64,000 bases of DNA from Chryseobacterium soldanellicola (GTDB lineage Bacteria; Bacteroidota; Bacteroidia; Flavobacteriales; Weeksellaceae), in NCBI RefSeq assembly GCF_900100115.1, contig NZ_FNKL01000002.1, positions 1-64,000 of the forward strand, given 5' to 3'. Positions within the stretch are counted from its first letter, which is position 1. Every line of letters starts with the position of its first letter. Below are positions 9,568 to 19,561 of the stretch, in pieces. The notes under the pieces are model-generated. The model saw nothing but the letters and a program-made list of their open reading frames with translations, was not told where the DNA came from and searched no databases. The position numbers and the translations under genes were made by a program.

Positions 9568-11865
9568 TTACTTACTTTTATCCTTTTTCTCTCTTCTCTG
9601 AGCGTCAAGAACCGCTACTGTAGCCAGATTTACGATTTCATCGACGCTTGACCTCATCTGCAGAACGTGTACAGGCTGTTTTAACCCCATCAGGATCGGC
9701 CCGATCACCTGGGCTACTTTCATTCCTCTGATGATTTTGTATGATAAATTAGCACTTTCAAGGTTCGGGAAAATGAAGGTATTGGCAGGCGTTGTTCCTA
9801 GTTTTGAGAAGGGATAATCGCTCAAATGATCAGCATTCATAGCAAAATCAGGCTGAATTTCTCCGTCAACGACCATTTTAGGATATTTTTCGTGAAGAAT
9901 GCTTACTGCTTTTGCCACTTTTTTCGAAGTATCGGAAATTGCTGCGAAGTTTTCAAAACCTAACATAGCAATTCTTGGCTCAACAGCAAAAGTTTTCACG
10001 GTAATTTCTGCCATTTTAGCGATATTTACCAAATCTTCGGCTGTCGGATTTTGATTAATTGAAGTATCGGCGAAGAAAATCGGTTTCTTTTCAGATAAAA
10101 TCATCATCATGGCCGCCACTTTATCTACGCCTTTATCTTTTTCAATAACCTCTAAAACAGGACGCAAAACAGAAGTGTAATTTTTAGAAAAACCTACGAT
10201 AAGCCCGTCTGTATCCCCATGTCTCAACATCAAAGGACCGAAATAATCTCTCTGACGAACGAATCTTTTCGCCTTGTATTCGTTCATTCCCTTTCTTTGG
10301 CGAAGCTTCCACAGTGTTTCTCTGTATTTCTGTCTGTTTTCCTTTTGGTCATCATCACTTGGATCGATAATCGGAATATCAAGCTCAATTCCGAAACGTT
10401 CCATTTGCTCTTTGATGTATTTTTTGTTTCCTAAAAGACTAGGAAAAGCAATTCCTTCTTCGTAAAGAATCTGTGCCGCTTTTAATACGTTGTATTCTTC
10501 GGCATTTCCTAACGTAATTCTCTTCGGATCGGCTTTAGCACGGGTTTGCATCATTCTTACCAGCTTCTCGTCTCTTCCCATTCTGTCAAGAAGGCTGTTT
10601 TCGTATTCGTCGAAATCGGTAATCGTTTTTCTTGCAACTCCACTTTCAATAGCCGCTCTTGCAACCGCGCTTGAAACTTTGGTAATCAACCTGTTATCAA
10701 AAGGTTTCGGAATAAAATATTCTCTTCCGAATTGTAAATTCTGAACATTATAAGCCAAAATTACAGCTTCAGGAACCGGTTCTTTTGCCAGATCAGCGAT
10801 CGCACGAACGGCAGCCAGTTTCATTTCTTCATTAATTCCTTTCGCCTGAACATCCAATGCACCACGGAAAATGTACGGGAATCCCAATACATTATTAACC
10901 TGATTAGGATAATCACTTCTACCCGTCGCCATAATCACGTCTTTACGGGTTTCAAAAGCCAAATCATAAGCGATTTCAGGATCCGGATTTGCCAATGCAA
11001 AAACAATTGGATTTTCGCTCATGCTTAATAACATTTCAGGAGTCATTACATCTCCTTTTGACAGTCCGATAAAAACATCTGAACCTTTTACGGCATCTTC
11101 CAGGGTGTCGATATCTGTATTGGCGATGAAATCTATTTTTTCAGGGGTAAGATTTTCTCTTTTATGATTGATCACCCCTTTGCTGTCACACATAAGGACG
11201 TTTTCTCTTTTTAATCCTAAAGAAATATAAAGATTTGTACAGGCAATAGCCGCAGCTCCTGCTCCGTTTACCACCATTTTTACTTCTTCAATCTTCTTGT
11301 TTGCAATCTGCAGAGCGTTGATCAAAGCAGCCGCAGAAATAATCGCTGTTCCGTGCTGGTCGTCGTGCATCAACGGAATATCTAATTCTTCCTTTAATTT
11401 CTGCTCGATGTAGAAAGCTTCAGGAGCTTTAATATCTTCAAGGTTGATCCCCCCAAACGTAGGCGCAATCCCTTTTACAATCTGAATAAATTTATCCGGA
11501 TCTTTCTCATTAATTTCAATATCAAAAACATTGATATCTGCAAAGATCTTAAATAAAAGACCTTTCCCTTCCATTACCGGCTTTGAAGCTTCGGCTCCGA
11601 TATCACCCAAACCAAGAACAGCAGTACCATTAGAAATTACTGCCACCAAGTTTCCTTTTCCTGTGTAATCATAAACTGTTTCAGGCTTTTCGTAGATCTC
11701 CATACAAGGTACAGCTACTCCCGGAGAATATGCCAAAGACAAATCTCTCTGAGAAGAGTGTGGTTTTGAAGGGATAACTTCGATTTTTCCTTTAGGTTCA
11801 GCCTTATGATAGTCTAACGCGGCCTGATTAAAGTTCTTTTCGTCGCGGTGAGTTTTATTTGACAT
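9568..11865 (-). CDS. maeB: NADP-dependent malic enzyme (MaeB type)
   Basis: Oxidative decarboxylation of malate to pyruvate with NADP reduction, in the cytoplasm. At 765 aa this is the long MaeB form. An N-terminal malic enzyme half (about 1-430, with [25 protein letters not shown] and a Rossmann motif NGAGAAAIA) is fused to a phosphotransacetylase-like C-terminal half (about 430-760, ending [19 protein letters not shown]). In other bacteria the second half regulates activity through acetyl-CoA and does not catalyse acetyl transfer. The gene starts 13 bp after the kinase-like gene and is probably co-transcribed with it. Confidence 0.95.
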   Translation of the reverse strand: MSNKTHRDEKNFNQAALDYHKAEPKGKIEVIPSKPHSSQRDLSLAYSPGVAVPCMEIYEKPETVYDYTGKGNLVAVISNGTAVLGLGDIGAEASKPVMEGKGLLFKIFADINVFDIEINEKDPDKFIQIVKGIAPTFGGINLEDIKAPEAFYIEQKLKEELDIPLMHDDQHGTAIISAAALINALQIANKKIEEVKMVVNGAGAAAIACTNLYISLGLKRENVLMCDSKGVINHKRENLTPEKIDFIANTDIDTLEDAVKGSDVFIGLSKGDVMTPEMLLSMSENPIVFALANPDPEIAYDLAFETRKDVIMATGRSDYPNQVNNVLGFPYIFRGALDVQAKGINEEMKLAAVRAIADLAKEPVPEAVILAYNVQNLQFGREYFIPKPFDNRLITKVSSAVARAAIESGVARKTITDFDEYENSLLDRMGRDEKLVRMMQTRAKADPKRITLGNAEEYNVLKAAQILYEEGIAFPSLLGNKKYIKEQMERFGIELDIPIIDPSDDDQKENRQKYRETLWKLRQRKGMNEYKAKRFVRQRDYFGPLMLRHGDTDGLIVGFSKNYTSVLRPVLEVIEKDKGVDKVAAMMMILSEKKPIFFADTSINQNPTAEDLVNIAKMAEITVKTFAVEPRIAMLGFENFAAISDTSKKVAKAVSILHEKYPKMVVDGEIQPDFAMNADHLSDYPFSKLGTTPANTFIFPNLESANLSYKIIRGMKVAQVIGPILMGLKQPVHVLQMRSSVDEIVNLATVAVLDAQRREKKDKSK

Positions 11866-11878
11866 AAAATTTTAATTT

Positions 11879-12730
11879 TTAAAGTATGTATTTAATATGG
11901 TAGTTGACCAGGCTTTCGATAGGCTTTTGAACAACGTGTCCCACATTTAAATTAAGCTCTGCGGCTGCAGAACGTAAAATATCTTCGTAATAATAAGCAA
12001 TAGAGCCTATAAAATTGATTTCTGCTTCCTTAGATTCTTCGTACGGAAGAACCTGGTAGTCGAAAAAAGTCTTCATTTCCTCTAAAACCATGTTTCGGAG
12101 ATAAGGATGATTTTTTCTTTCTACTACAAATTTATTGAAATCTGCTAAATAAGCATTGGGTCTTGTCGTATGATACATGTTTTTTAATGCATCATCGATG
12201 GTTAAATGGTATATTTCCTGAAACTCCTGATGAAGATCTTCCGGAAGTCTCTGCATAAAATACCTGCGCACCAGTTGTTTGCCAATAGCGCTTCCGCTTC
12301 CTTCGTCTCCCATTAAGAAGCCTAAAGAAGGAAGTTTTATTTTTAAATTTTCTCCGTCGAAATAACAGGAATTGGAGCCCGTTCCCATGATACAGACGAT
12401 CGCAGGCTTCCCTTGATAAGCAGCATAAGCAGCGGCCATAAGATCTTCTCTCACGGTAATTTCAGCATCAGCAAAAACTTTGCTCAGCTCTTCAACAATC
12501 GTATCGCAATTTTCCTGAACGCCACATCCGGAGCCATAGAAATAGATTCTCCTGATGGAGTTTTTTACCGAAGCTAAACTTGTATTTTTTTCAATTTCGG
12601 GAACAATAAGCTCTTTGTTGATAAAATTCGGGTTAAAACCAATAGTTTCCGTCTTTAGAAAAACTTTTTTGAAGTCATCTAATATCACCCAGTCTGATTT
12701 CGTAGAACCACTATCAACAATAGCAACCAT
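11879..12730 (-). CDS. BadF/BadG/BcrA/BcrD-type ATPase, probable sugar kinase
   Basis: ASKHA-fold kinase of 283 aa. The phosphate-1 loop is MVAIVDSGSTKSDWVI, the phosphate-2 region is CIMGTGSNSC, and MGDEGSGSAIGKQLVRRYF fits the N-acetylglucosamine kinase branch of the BadF family. The likely reaction is ATP-dependent phosphorylation of an amino sugar, but the substrate cannot be read from the sequence. It lies directly upstream of the malic enzyme gene and probably shares its transcript. Confidence 0.85.
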   Translation of the reverse strand: MVAIVDSGSTKSDWVILDDFKKVFLKTETIGFNPNFINKELIVPEIEKNTSLASVKNSIRRIYFYGSGCGVQENCDTIVEELSKVFADAEITVREDLMAAAYAAYQGKPAIVCIMGTGSNSCYFDGENLKIKLPSLGFLMGDEGSGSAIGKQLVRRYFMQRLPEDLHQEFQEIYHLTIDDALKNMYHTTRPNAYLADFNKFVVERKNHPYLRNMVLEEMKTFFDYQVLPYEESKEAEINFIGSIAYYYEDILRSAAAELNLNVGHVVQKPIESLVNYHIKYIL

Positions 12731-12814
12731 ATTTTACATTTTAGTTTAAGGATGCTAAATTATGAATTTATCTTTAAATAGCCTTTAAAATCAAGCCGGA
12801 AGGTGCCGAAAAGA

Positions 12815-13078
12815 CTAATGTTTTATATCATCTTTCTTTTCATTGAATTGAATTAACCAATCTTCGATTTCATCTTCCAAATATGAAGTCTGAAGAAGCA
12901 TTGCATTAATAAAATCATCAGGAACAGGCTCACCTTTAGAATTTTCCATATCCCAAAGCTCGTTTGACATATTTTCATACTCTGAATACACCCTTTTAAA
13001 ACGTGAATTCTCTTTTTCCAGGACTTCAATATTTTTCTGTTGGAGCTGGAATTTTCTGTACTTGTTTTGACGTTCCAT
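12815..13078 (-). CDS. Small coiled-coil protein of unknown function
   Basis: 87-residue, highly charged, probably cytoplasmic protein. The N-terminal half (about residues 5-45) is predicted from its composition to form a long helix or coiled coil rich in K, E, Q and R, and the C-terminal part is acidic. No known domain was recognised. It has its own ATG and sits alone between the kinase gene and the divergent GtrA gene. The skewed composition could arise by chance, but start, length and gene-like codon use favour a real gene. Confidence 0.65.
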   Translation of the reverse strand: MERQNKYRKFQLQQKNIEVLEKENSRFKRVYSEYENMSNELWDMENSKGEPVPDDFINAMLLQTSYLEDEIEDWLIQFNEKKDDIKH

Positions 13079-13295
13079 ACAAATATTTAGTAATTAAATG
13101 GCAATAAAGTGGTAATAAATTAGGCAGGATGGCGCTTGGCCATGCCTTACAAGATAGAAAAAACCATCAACAGAATTAGTTGAAAATGAATTTATTATCA
13201 GGTAAATTTACATCATTCTGAAAATTAAATTTAGAAATAATTTTGAATCTAAAAAAATATTTAACATCTTTTTTTAACTGTTTAACATATAGTTA

Positions 13296-13303
13296 TAAAT
13301 TTG
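13296..13303 (+). promoter_or_regulatory. GtrA/PlsC operon -7 element
   Basis: TAAATTTG fits the -7 consensus and lies 17 bp before the ATG at 13321. Transcription would begin about 13310, inside the longer reading frame that starts at a TTG at 13243, so this element supports the ATG at 13321 as the true start. Confidence 0.5.
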
Positions 13304-13320
13304 CATATTATCAAAAATAC

Positions 13321-13779
13321 ATGAGAGAATTAATACTACGCCAAAGACAGGTCTTGTTTTTTATTATTGCAGGAGGGCTGAGTGCAATTGTAGAAATCGG
13401 CAGCTTTAAGATTTTCAGTACTTACCTTCCTCATATTATCCACAACGAGCAAAACTTCCACGGGATTCATTATCCTTTAAGTAATATTCTTTCGACAAGC
13501 TGCGGGATTATCAGCAATTATTTCCTGAGCATCTGGTTTGTTTTTGAAAGAGGAAAACATTCCAAGAGAAAGGAATTTGCTTATTTTATGGCGGTTTCTT
13601 TTGTTTCTACCTTATTAAGCCTTGGTTTCTTCCAAATATTCTACAGCTTTGTATTTAAAGATAATATTGATTTAATTTTTTATACCTTGAGCCCTGAAAT
13701 AACCAGTAAAATTGCTGCAATTCTATTGGTTTCCATTCTTAATTATTCTATAAAGAAGAAAGTAATTTTTAACGGTTAG
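13321..13779 (+). CDS. GtrA family membrane protein
   Basis: 152-residue protein with four hydrophobic segments, starting MRELILRQRQVLFFIIAGGLSA; the glycine-rich first segment is typical of GtrA-like proteins. Members are thought to flip or help transfer polyprenyl-linked sugars across the inner membrane for cell-surface polysaccharides. The frame is open back to a TTG at 13243, but a -7 element at 13296-13303 makes the ATG at 13321 the better start. The PlsC gene follows after 3 bp, so both are probably one transcript for envelope lipid or glycan synthesis. Confidence 0.85.
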   Translation: MRELILRQRQVLFFIIAGGLSAIVEIGSFKIFSTYLPHIIHNEQNFHGIHYPLSNILSTSCGIISNYFLSIWFVFERGKHSKRKEFAYFMAVSFVSTLLSLGFFQIFYSFVFKDNIDLIFYTLSPEITSKIAAILLVSILNYSIKKKVIFNG

Positions 13780-13782
13780 CCT

Positions 13783-14508
13783 GTGGTAAAGATCTTAAAT
13801 TATCTCTGGAGATTCTGGCTGTTGTTATTGGCATTTGTCTTAACAATAACGCTCGGAATACCTGTTTACATTTTATCATTCAATAAAAAGCACTATAAAT
13901 ACGCTTACAGATTTATCCGTATCTGGTGCTACGGAATGTTCTACGGAATGGGGCTGCGCTATGAGCTCACAAGGCTTTCTGACCAGAAAATGGACAAAAA
14001 CCAGCAGTATGTTTTCATTTCAAATCATACTTCAATTATGGATATTATGCTGTCCTGTATTTTGTTGCCGCACCATCCCATTTGCTTTGTCGGAAAAAAA
14101 GAGCTGGTAAAAATCCCGATTTTCGGTACCATATATAAAAGAATATGTGTAATGGTCGACCGCAACAGTGCCAGAAGCCGTGCCGACGTCTACAGAAGAT
14201 GCGCCGAAAAAATGGAAGAAGGAAACAGCATTGCCATTTTCCCGGAAGGCGGTGTTCCGGATGACACTTCGATTATTTTAGATGAATTTAAAGATGGCGC
14301 TTTCACTTTATCTTCAAAACATAATTCTCCGATTGCAGTATACACTTTCATCGGTTTAAAGGAAATTTTCCCGTTCGACAGCGGAAAAGGTTATCCCGGT
14401 AAAGTAAAAGTTTATTTTAACGGAATTTTACAACCCTCTGATTCTCCAAAAGAATTAAAAAAGTCCGCTTTTGAGACAATAAAAAAAACATTGGTAGAAC
14501 GCGGTTAA
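13783..14508 (+). CDS. 1-acyl-sn-glycerol-3-phosphate acyltransferase (PlsC family)
   Basis: Membrane-associated acyltransferase that adds the second fatty acid in phosphatidic acid synthesis, or a related acyl acceptor. The catalytic HX4D motif is in NHTSIMD (residues 81-87) and the glycerophosphate-binding motif is FPEGG (153-157). One membrane anchor lies at about residues 8-32. The start is GTG at 13783, 3 bp after the GtrA stop, which suggests coupling. The length (241 aa) is normal. A second PlsC paralogue elsewhere in the genome is likely, so the exact substrate stays open. Confidence 0.92.
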   Translation: MVKILNYLWRFWLLLLAFVLTITLGIPVYILSFNKKHYKYAYRFIRIWCYGMFYGMGLRYELTRLSDQKMDKNQQYVFISNHTSIMDIMLSCILLPHHPICFVGKKELVKIPIFGTIYKRICVMVDRNSARSRADVYRRCAEKMEEGNSIAIFPEGGVPDDTSIILDEFKDGAFTLSSKHNSPIAVYTFIGLKEIFPFDSGKGYPGKVKVYFNGILQPSDSPKELKKSAFETIKKTLVERG

Positions 14509-14553
14509 TCAAAGAAATGATTTATATTTGTTTTCTTAATTTATCATAAATAT

Positions 14554-16314
14554 ATGGAAGCAAAACAGCAACAGACCAAATGGTCACAATTTCTGTCTTT
14601 AATTGTAGTCTTCTTTTTCTGGGGATTTGTCGCAGCAAGTAATGACATTTTAATTCCGGTTTTCAAGAAATGGTTTGTCCTTTCCCAAGTGCAGAGCCAG
14701 CTTGTAGCCTGGGCATTTTACGTAGCTTATTTCGTAGGATCAGTCATATTTTTCCTGATCTCTCTGAAAAGCGATATCCTCCAAAAATTCGGCTATAAGA
14801 AGACGCTGGCTGTAGGGCTTGGGCTATCCGCTCTTGGGGCCTTCCTTTTTGTGCCGGCTGCTGCTGCTGCCAACTTCTGGTTTTTCTTAACGGCGCTTTT
14901 CATCGTTGGATTAGGATTTTCCGTTCAGCAGATTGTTGCCAATCCGTTAGCTATTAAAATGGGAAGTCCGCAAACCGGAGCTCACCGTTTGACGCTGGCA
15001 GGAGGGGTTAACTCTCTGGGGACAACCATCGGACCCATCTTAGTGGGAATTGCTCTTTTCGGAATGGGAAAAAAAGAAGATTCTGCTCCAAAAGATGCCC
15101 GTCTTTCTAAAATCGAAATCGTAAAACACGAATATCAGACTCACAAAGACGAGCTTTCTAAAAATATTATTGAATTAAAAAAAGATACTCAGGATGATCC
15201 TGCCACAGTCAATAAAGTAATTTCTACGGTAGAAAAAAACATCGCTGATCTTGATACTCAACTATCATCTATCAATCAGACTCCTTCTGCTACAGATTCG
15301 CAGGTTGAATTATATACTACAAAACTTGCCGAAATCAAGCAAAGATCAACCAATATCTCTTATCCTCTGGAATTTGTAAAAGAGAACTTAAAAATGGTGA
15401 AAGTTCCCTTTATCGTTCTGGGTGTAGCATTTATTTTGGTGGCCATCTTTATGCTATTCTCAAAAATTGAAGATCCGGCGAAGGAAGAAGAAGCTCAGAT
15501 TGATAATTCAAGTAAATTCAGCATCTTTAAATATCCACAGCTTTATTTGGGAATGCTTGCTATTTTTATTTACGTGGGAGTTGAAGTTTCTATTATCAGT
15601 AACCTGCCGGCTTTATTACATACAAAAGAATTCGGCGGCGTTCTGGAACATAATATCGCTCCGTTTGTTTCCTTATATTGGGGAAGCTTAATGATCGGAA
15701 GATGGAACGGGAGTATCAACGTATTTAATATTTCTAAATCTACCAACGTTATTTTAAAATTTGTAGTTCCTTTTATTGCATTCGGAATTATCATTTTTGC
15801 CAATGAATTAAGCGGTAAAGATGTTTCTGCATTCTACATTTATGCATTATGGATTATCGCATTTGTCATCATGAGCTTCATCGGTGGTAAAAACGCAGGA
15901 AAAACATTAATGATATTCGGAATTGCGGGCATAATAATGATGTTTTTGGGGCTTATTTATCCTGATAAAGAAATTGCAAAATATTTCTTCATTTCCGGAG
16001 GTCTTTTCTGTTCCATCATGTGGCCTTCAATTTTTGACCTTGCCATTGCAGGACTTGGAAAAAACACAGGAAAAGCTTCATCTTTCCTAGTCATGATGAT
16101 TTTAGGAGGAGGAATTATCCCTTTAATTCAAGGGTGGATCTGTGATTTTGACAAAGCCAGCCCTGGAGGAATTTTGGGAATTACCTGGACTCATTTTTCA
16201 TATGTAATTCCTATTCTATGTTTTATCTATCTTGCTTTTTATGGTTTCATCACTCCGAGAATCCTTAAAAAACAGGGAATTGAGATGGGAGAATCAACAT
16301 CCGGCGGTCATTAA
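14554..16314 (+). CDS. FucP-like sugar MFS transporter with a central insert
   Basis: Twelve-segment major facilitator transporter related to the fucose/glucose-galactose (FHS) family. The early FFFWGFVAASNDILIPVFKKWF and later GLGFSVQQIVANPLA motifs support this. At 586 aa it is longer than the usual 400-440 aa because a hydrophilic, charged, probably coiled-coil insert of about 110 residues lies between the two six-helix halves (about residues 175-290, starting GKKEDSAPKDARLSK). The substrate is probably a neutral sugar, taken up with protons. The following DUF3810 gene starts 1 bp after its stop. Confidence 0.88.
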   Translation: MEAKQQQTKWSQFLSLIVVFFFWGFVAASNDILIPVFKKWFVLSQVQSQLVAWAFYVAYFVGSVIFFLISLKSDILQKFGYKKTLAVGLGLSALGAFLFVPAAAAANFWFFLTALFIVGLGFSVQQIVANPLAIKMGSPQTGAHRLTLAGGVNSLGTTIGPILVGIALFGMGKKEDSAPKDARLSKIEIVKHEYQTHKDELSKNIIELKKDTQDDPATVNKVISTVEKNIADLDTQLSSINQTPSATDSQVELYTTKLAEIKQRSTNISYPLEFVKENLKMVKVPFIVLGVAFILVAIFMLFSKIEDPAKEEEAQIDNSSKFSIFKYPQLYLGMLAIFIYVGVEVSIISNLPALLHTKEFGGVLEHNIAPFVSLYWGSLMIGRWNGSINVFNISKSTNVILKFVVPFIAFGIIIFANELSGKDVSAFYIYALWIIAFVIMSFIGGKNAGKTLMIFGIAGIIMMFLGLIYPDKEIAKYFFISGGLFCSIMWPSIFDLAIAGLGKNTGKASSFLVMMILGGGIIPLIQGWICDFDKASPGGILGITWTHFSYVIPILCFIYLAFYGFITPRILKKQGIEMGESTSGGH

Positions 16315-16315
16315 T

Positions 16316-17371
16316 ATGATTACATTATATAATAAAAAAAGATTTTGGGCGGGTATATTACTTGCCCAATTTCTTTTGTTTTTTGTTTTCTCAAAACTTA
16401 AAATAACAGTCTCTTTTTTTGACAGCTTTTTTGAAATCCAGAAACAATTTCATCAATTACTATTTGCCTGGATTCCTTTCTCTTTTGGCGATATTTTGTA
16501 TGTTTTGACCGGTATCCTTGCTTTATACTTTATTTTTAAATTATTCAGAAAGAAGACCAGAAAAGGCGCAACTTTAAAGCTGTTAATTCTTATTAACATA
16601 TTTTATTTCGTTTATCAGATATTTTGGGGAATGCTGTATTTCCAGACTCCGATTCTCGAAAAGCTTCCAAAAAGCGAGATCACTTTACATCAGAGAAAAA
16701 AACTTGCCCTGAAATATCTTGAAATATGTAAAACTACCAGAAATATTGTCACACAAGACAAAAACGGGATTTTTGTGGTTAAAGATGTGAAAATCGTACA
16801 GAACGAGATTCTTGCACGGCAAAATGAGCTTCCAAGTTTCATTTCAGACAAAAAAAATACCGGAATAAACTCTTTTAAACCCAGCTTATTTAAAAATGTA
16901 ATGAGTTTTACGGGAATTCTGGGATATTATAATCCTTTTACCGCAGAAGCCCAATATAATGACGAGCTTCCCTCTTCTTTTTTGCCTTTTACCCTGGCTC
17001 ATGAAAGCTCGCATCAATTAGGTTTTGCAAGAGAACAGGAAGCCAATTTTGTGGGATATCTGATCGGTATACAATCTAAAAATACAGAGCTAAGATACAG
17101 CACGGAATATTTTACGTTAAAAAGCCTTTTAAACTCAATTGTTGGGGAAGATCCTGAATTTGTAAAAAGCATCATCAGAAGCTATTCTCCCCAAATGAGA
17201 CGAGACAGATTGTATGAAAAAGTTTTTGCGATGAAGCACCAGGGCTGGCTGGATGATTTTTTTGGTTTTACGAATAATCTTTTCTTAAAAAGCAACCAAC
17301 AGGAAGGCTCTATAACGTATTCCTACTTCATAGATTTATTGGTACATTACGAAAATATGAATACAAAATAA
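16316..17371 (+). CDS. DUF3810 membrane protein with a HESSH metallopeptidase-like motif
   Basis: 351-residue protein. The first part has three hydrophobic segments, and the second part is soluble with LAHESSHQLGFAREQEANF. HxxxH followed by an E about 14 residues later is the arrangement of a zinc metallopeptidase, and DUF3810 proteins share it. Function is unknown. I took the ATG at 16316, directly after the transporter stop, not a longer frame beginning at 16232 inside the transporter gene. It is probably translated from the transporter mRNA. Confidence 0.85.
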   Translation: MITLYNKKRFWAGILLAQFLLFFVFSKLKITVSFFDSFFEIQKQFHQLLFAWIPFSFGDILYVLTGILALYFIFKLFRKKTRKGATLKLLILINIFYFVYQIFWGMLYFQTPILEKLPKSEITLHQRKKLALKYLEICKTTRNIVTQDKNGIFVVKDVKIVQNEILARQNELPSFISDKKNTGINSFKPSLFKNVMSFTGILGYYNPFTAEAQYNDELPSSFLPFTLAHESSHQLGFAREQEANFVGYLIGIQSKNTELRYSTEYFTLKSLLNSIVGEDPEFVKSIIRSYSPQMRRDRLYEKVFAMKHQGWLDDFFGFTNNLFLKSNQQEGSITYSYFIDLLVHYENMNTK

Positions 17372-17457
17372 AAAAGAATCGTATCAGGCGATACGATTCT
17401 AAAAACACAAATGATGAAAAAAAATTTATTACCTTGACTTGTTCCCTCATTCAAGGC
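17371..17457 (-). ncRNA. Candidate small RNA with its own promoter and terminator
   Basis: A near-consensus promoter (17462-17490) would start a minus-strand transcript at about 17457. It opens with a hairpin (CCTTGA with TCAAGG, 17432-17456), continues through a U-rich single-stranded stretch, and ends in an 11-bp perfect stem with a 4-nt loop (17375-17400) followed by a U tract. The size is about 85 nt. A 40-codon frame beginning at 17450 runs through the terminator stem into the neighbouring gene, so translation is unlikely. No known RNA family was recognised. Confidence 0.5.
17375..17400 (-). terminator. Directional terminator (minus strand)
   Basis: AGAATCGTATC pairs perfectly with GATACGATTCT around the loop AGGC. 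The U tract follows only on the minus strand (A run at 17369-17375), while the plus side continues TAAAAAC. It therefore serves a minus-strand transcript, not the DUF3810 gene that ends at 17371. Confidence 0.65.
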
Positions 17458-17461
17458 GTTG

Positions 17462-17490
17462 TAAAAGTACAACATATTTTATAAGTACAA
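17462..17490 (-). promoter_or_regulatory. Promoter of the candidate small RNA
   Basis: TACTTTTA (minus, 17462-17469) differs from TAnnTTTG at the last base only. TTG (17488-17490) is 18 bp upstream. No protein gene starts within reach downstream. Confidence 0.5.
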
Positions 17491-17842
17491 AAACATTTTT
17501 CCTCTTTTTTTAAACTTTATGAAAACTTTAAGATTTTTTAAGTTCCTTTGAGTTCACCTGCCATTAAATTACTCATTAAGAAATAATTAATTTATTATAA
17601 AAAAAGTATTTTATAGTAAATTTTACACATAAAAAAATATAAAATTAGGCAATTACATAAAGATTGAATTTTTCATGAATTTAAAATTAAATTTAAGTAT
17701 CTAATTATGAATTTTTTCAGACCTGAAATAAATTGACATATAATTAATTCAATCATCTAAAAATTTAAAGCTTTTATTTAAAATAAATTTAATTAAAAAA
17801 ATACAATGGCTGTAAAAATTTAACCTGATACGCATAATATTA
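17491..17842. other. AT-rich gap without recognisable features
   Basis: A very AT-rich stretch between the candidate small RNA and the end of the CocE-like gene. I see no coding frame with gene-like composition, no convincing hairpin with a U tract and no repeat. Confidence 0.5.
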
Positions 17843-19561
17843 TTACAGATTTTCAACAACTGGAATTTCCATGTAGCTGTTATTATAAAATTTAATTTCT
17901 AAAGGTTCTTTTGCGTCTGAAATATTTTCATCACTTACCTTTTTTCCCGTACCATAATTGATTTCCCAAAACGGACTTTTAACGACACCAATCATTACCA
18001 CAATTTTACTGCCTTTATTGATTTTTTTACTTACAAAAGTATTATTATCACTAACGCGAATACTTTCTTTTTTGTTGGGAGTCAGCAAATTTCTACTTTC
18101 AGTATTTTTAGCATAACTGATCCGTTTTACATAGCTTGAAAGAAAAAACCTTCTCCCGTCCGGCATTAGCTCATACAAACTGATGTAAAGATCGACATCT
18201 TTCTTATTAAGCGACATCGTAAGATTTCCTGAAAAACTTCCTGAAAGCTCAAAATCATTTTTAAAAGCATCGCTGTAAAACAGCAGATTATTTTTAGTAT
18301 AAAATGTGCTGTCGATAATATTTCCTTTTTGATTCAACAGTTCATCGGCATCGGATCTGTCTGAAAGATCAACTTTTAAGCTTGAAAAATTTTCATCATT
18401 CCCTTTTATTTTTGATGCTATTAATGCTGAATTTTCATTTTTAAGATAAAATTTAACTTTATTTTTTTCAAAAGCATCAATAGAATTTACATTCCTCCAC
18501 TGGTTGGTTCCCATGACCTGATAATTGATCTTATCTTTTAAAAAATCCGGCTTTTGCTTATGTTTAAAAATATAATCAAACCACCCGATCCATATTTTAT
18601 ATAAATCTATCTTTGAAACAGGATCAATCGTATAATTTCTTAATGAATTTTTTATGTCCCCCTGCGCACCAGAATGATCATATGGACCGATAATTAAATA
18701 ATGATCGGCGTTGGCATTGTATTTATAGTGTTGCCGGAAATAGTATAAAGCACCGGAAATATTTGCATCAAAATACCCTGTAGTCGTCAAAACAGGAATA
18801 TTTATCTTCGAAAATTCATTTTGATAAGGTATCATTTTTTTCCAGTATTCATCGTAGTTGGGATGATCGATCCACCGTTGAAAAACAGCATTGGGCTTTC
18901 CACTTATAGAATCCAGCTTTCTGAAAGATTTTCCGCTTTCATACCATTTTTTATAGACAGAATTCCATTTTTTCGTATCGTTAAAATCTCTGTAATCGGT
19001 CATTTTACCATTGGTCACCTGATGTAGCCATCTTAAAGAATAAGCCATAAAAATATGATTGTTCATCGGGAAATCTATGATCCCGGCACCGACTGAAGCT
19101 TGAGGAACAATCGTTTTTAAAGCCGGATGCAGTTTTTTCGTTGCTGCCCATTGAGAAAAACCGAGATAACTTCCACCAATCATTCCTACATTTCCGTTGC
19201 TCCAGGGCTGCTTTATGATCCAATCGATGGCTTCGTAAATATCATTTGCTTCATGCTCAAAAGGTTCAATTTCATTTGTGCTTAAAAATTTTCCTCTTGT
19301 ATTTAAAATAACGGTTGCGTACCCGTTTTTTGTAAAATATTTTGCGCCCTCAATATTTTTCACATCTGAATATATGGTATTGATCAGAATTGTATTTTCC
19401 GGCTTTTGATTTTTATTGATAACAACACTTAAGCTTAATGTAGCATTGTCTTTTGTAGTAATTTTTATACTGTCGTAGATTATAAACTGATCTTTTACAT
19501 CTTTTTGGGCAAAGACATGAGAAAAAACAAATAGAAAATTCAACAATATAATTTTTTTCAT
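17843..19561 (-). CDS. Secreted CocE/NonD-type alpha/beta hydrolase (S15 Xaa-Pro dipeptidyl-peptidase family)
   Basis: 572 aa with a signal peptide (about 1-18, ending SHVFAQ). The family's nucleophile elbow is GGSYLG in GMIGGSYLGFSQW, a histidine loop reads IGPYDHSGAQGD, and a C-terminal beta-jellyroll domain (about 350-570) is typical of CocE and X-Pro dipeptidyl peptidases. It hydrolyses esters, amides or Xaa-Pro peptide bonds; which one cannot be told. It is the last gene of the LanB operon, 108 bp after the SpaB_C gene, so it could trim or inactivate the peptide product outside the cytoplasm. It might instead be an unrelated neighbour. Confidence 0.85.
   Translation of the reverse strand: MKKIILLNFLFVFSHVFAQKDVKDQFIIYDSIKITTKDNATLSLSVVINKNQKPENTILINTIYSDVKNIEGAKYFTKNGYATVILNTRGKFLSTNEIEPFEHEANDIYEAIDWIIKQPWSNGNVGMIGGSYLGFSQWAATKKLHPALKTIVPQASVGAGIIDFPMNNHIFMAYSLRWLHQVTNGKMTDYRDFNDTKKWNSVYKKWYESGKSFRKLDSISGKPNAVFQRWIDHPNYDEYWKKMIPYQNEFSKINIPVLTTTGYFDANISGALYYFRQHYKYNANADHYLIIGPYDHSGAQGDIKNSLRNYTIDPVSKIDLYKIWIGWFDYIFKHKQKPDFLKDKINYQVMGTNQWRNVNSIDAFEKNKVKFYLKNENSALIASKIKGNDENFSSLKVDLSDRSDADELLNQKGNIIDSTFYTKNNLLFYSDAFKNDFELSGSFSGNLTMSLNKKDVDLYISLYELMPDGRRFFLSSYVKRISYAKNTESRNLLTPNKKESIRVSDNNTFVSKKINKGSKIVVMIGVVKSPFWEINYGTGKKVSDENISDAKEPLEIKFYNNSYMEIPVVENL

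Noticed and set aside
13243-13320. Longer N-terminus of the GtrA protein from a TTG at 13243
   Set aside because: A -7 promoter element lies inside this stretch and the added residues are unlike the family.
17327-17450. 40-codon reading frame beginning at 17450 on the minus strand
   Set aside because: It runs through a strong terminator stem and into the coding region of the opposite gene; the transcript looks non-coding.
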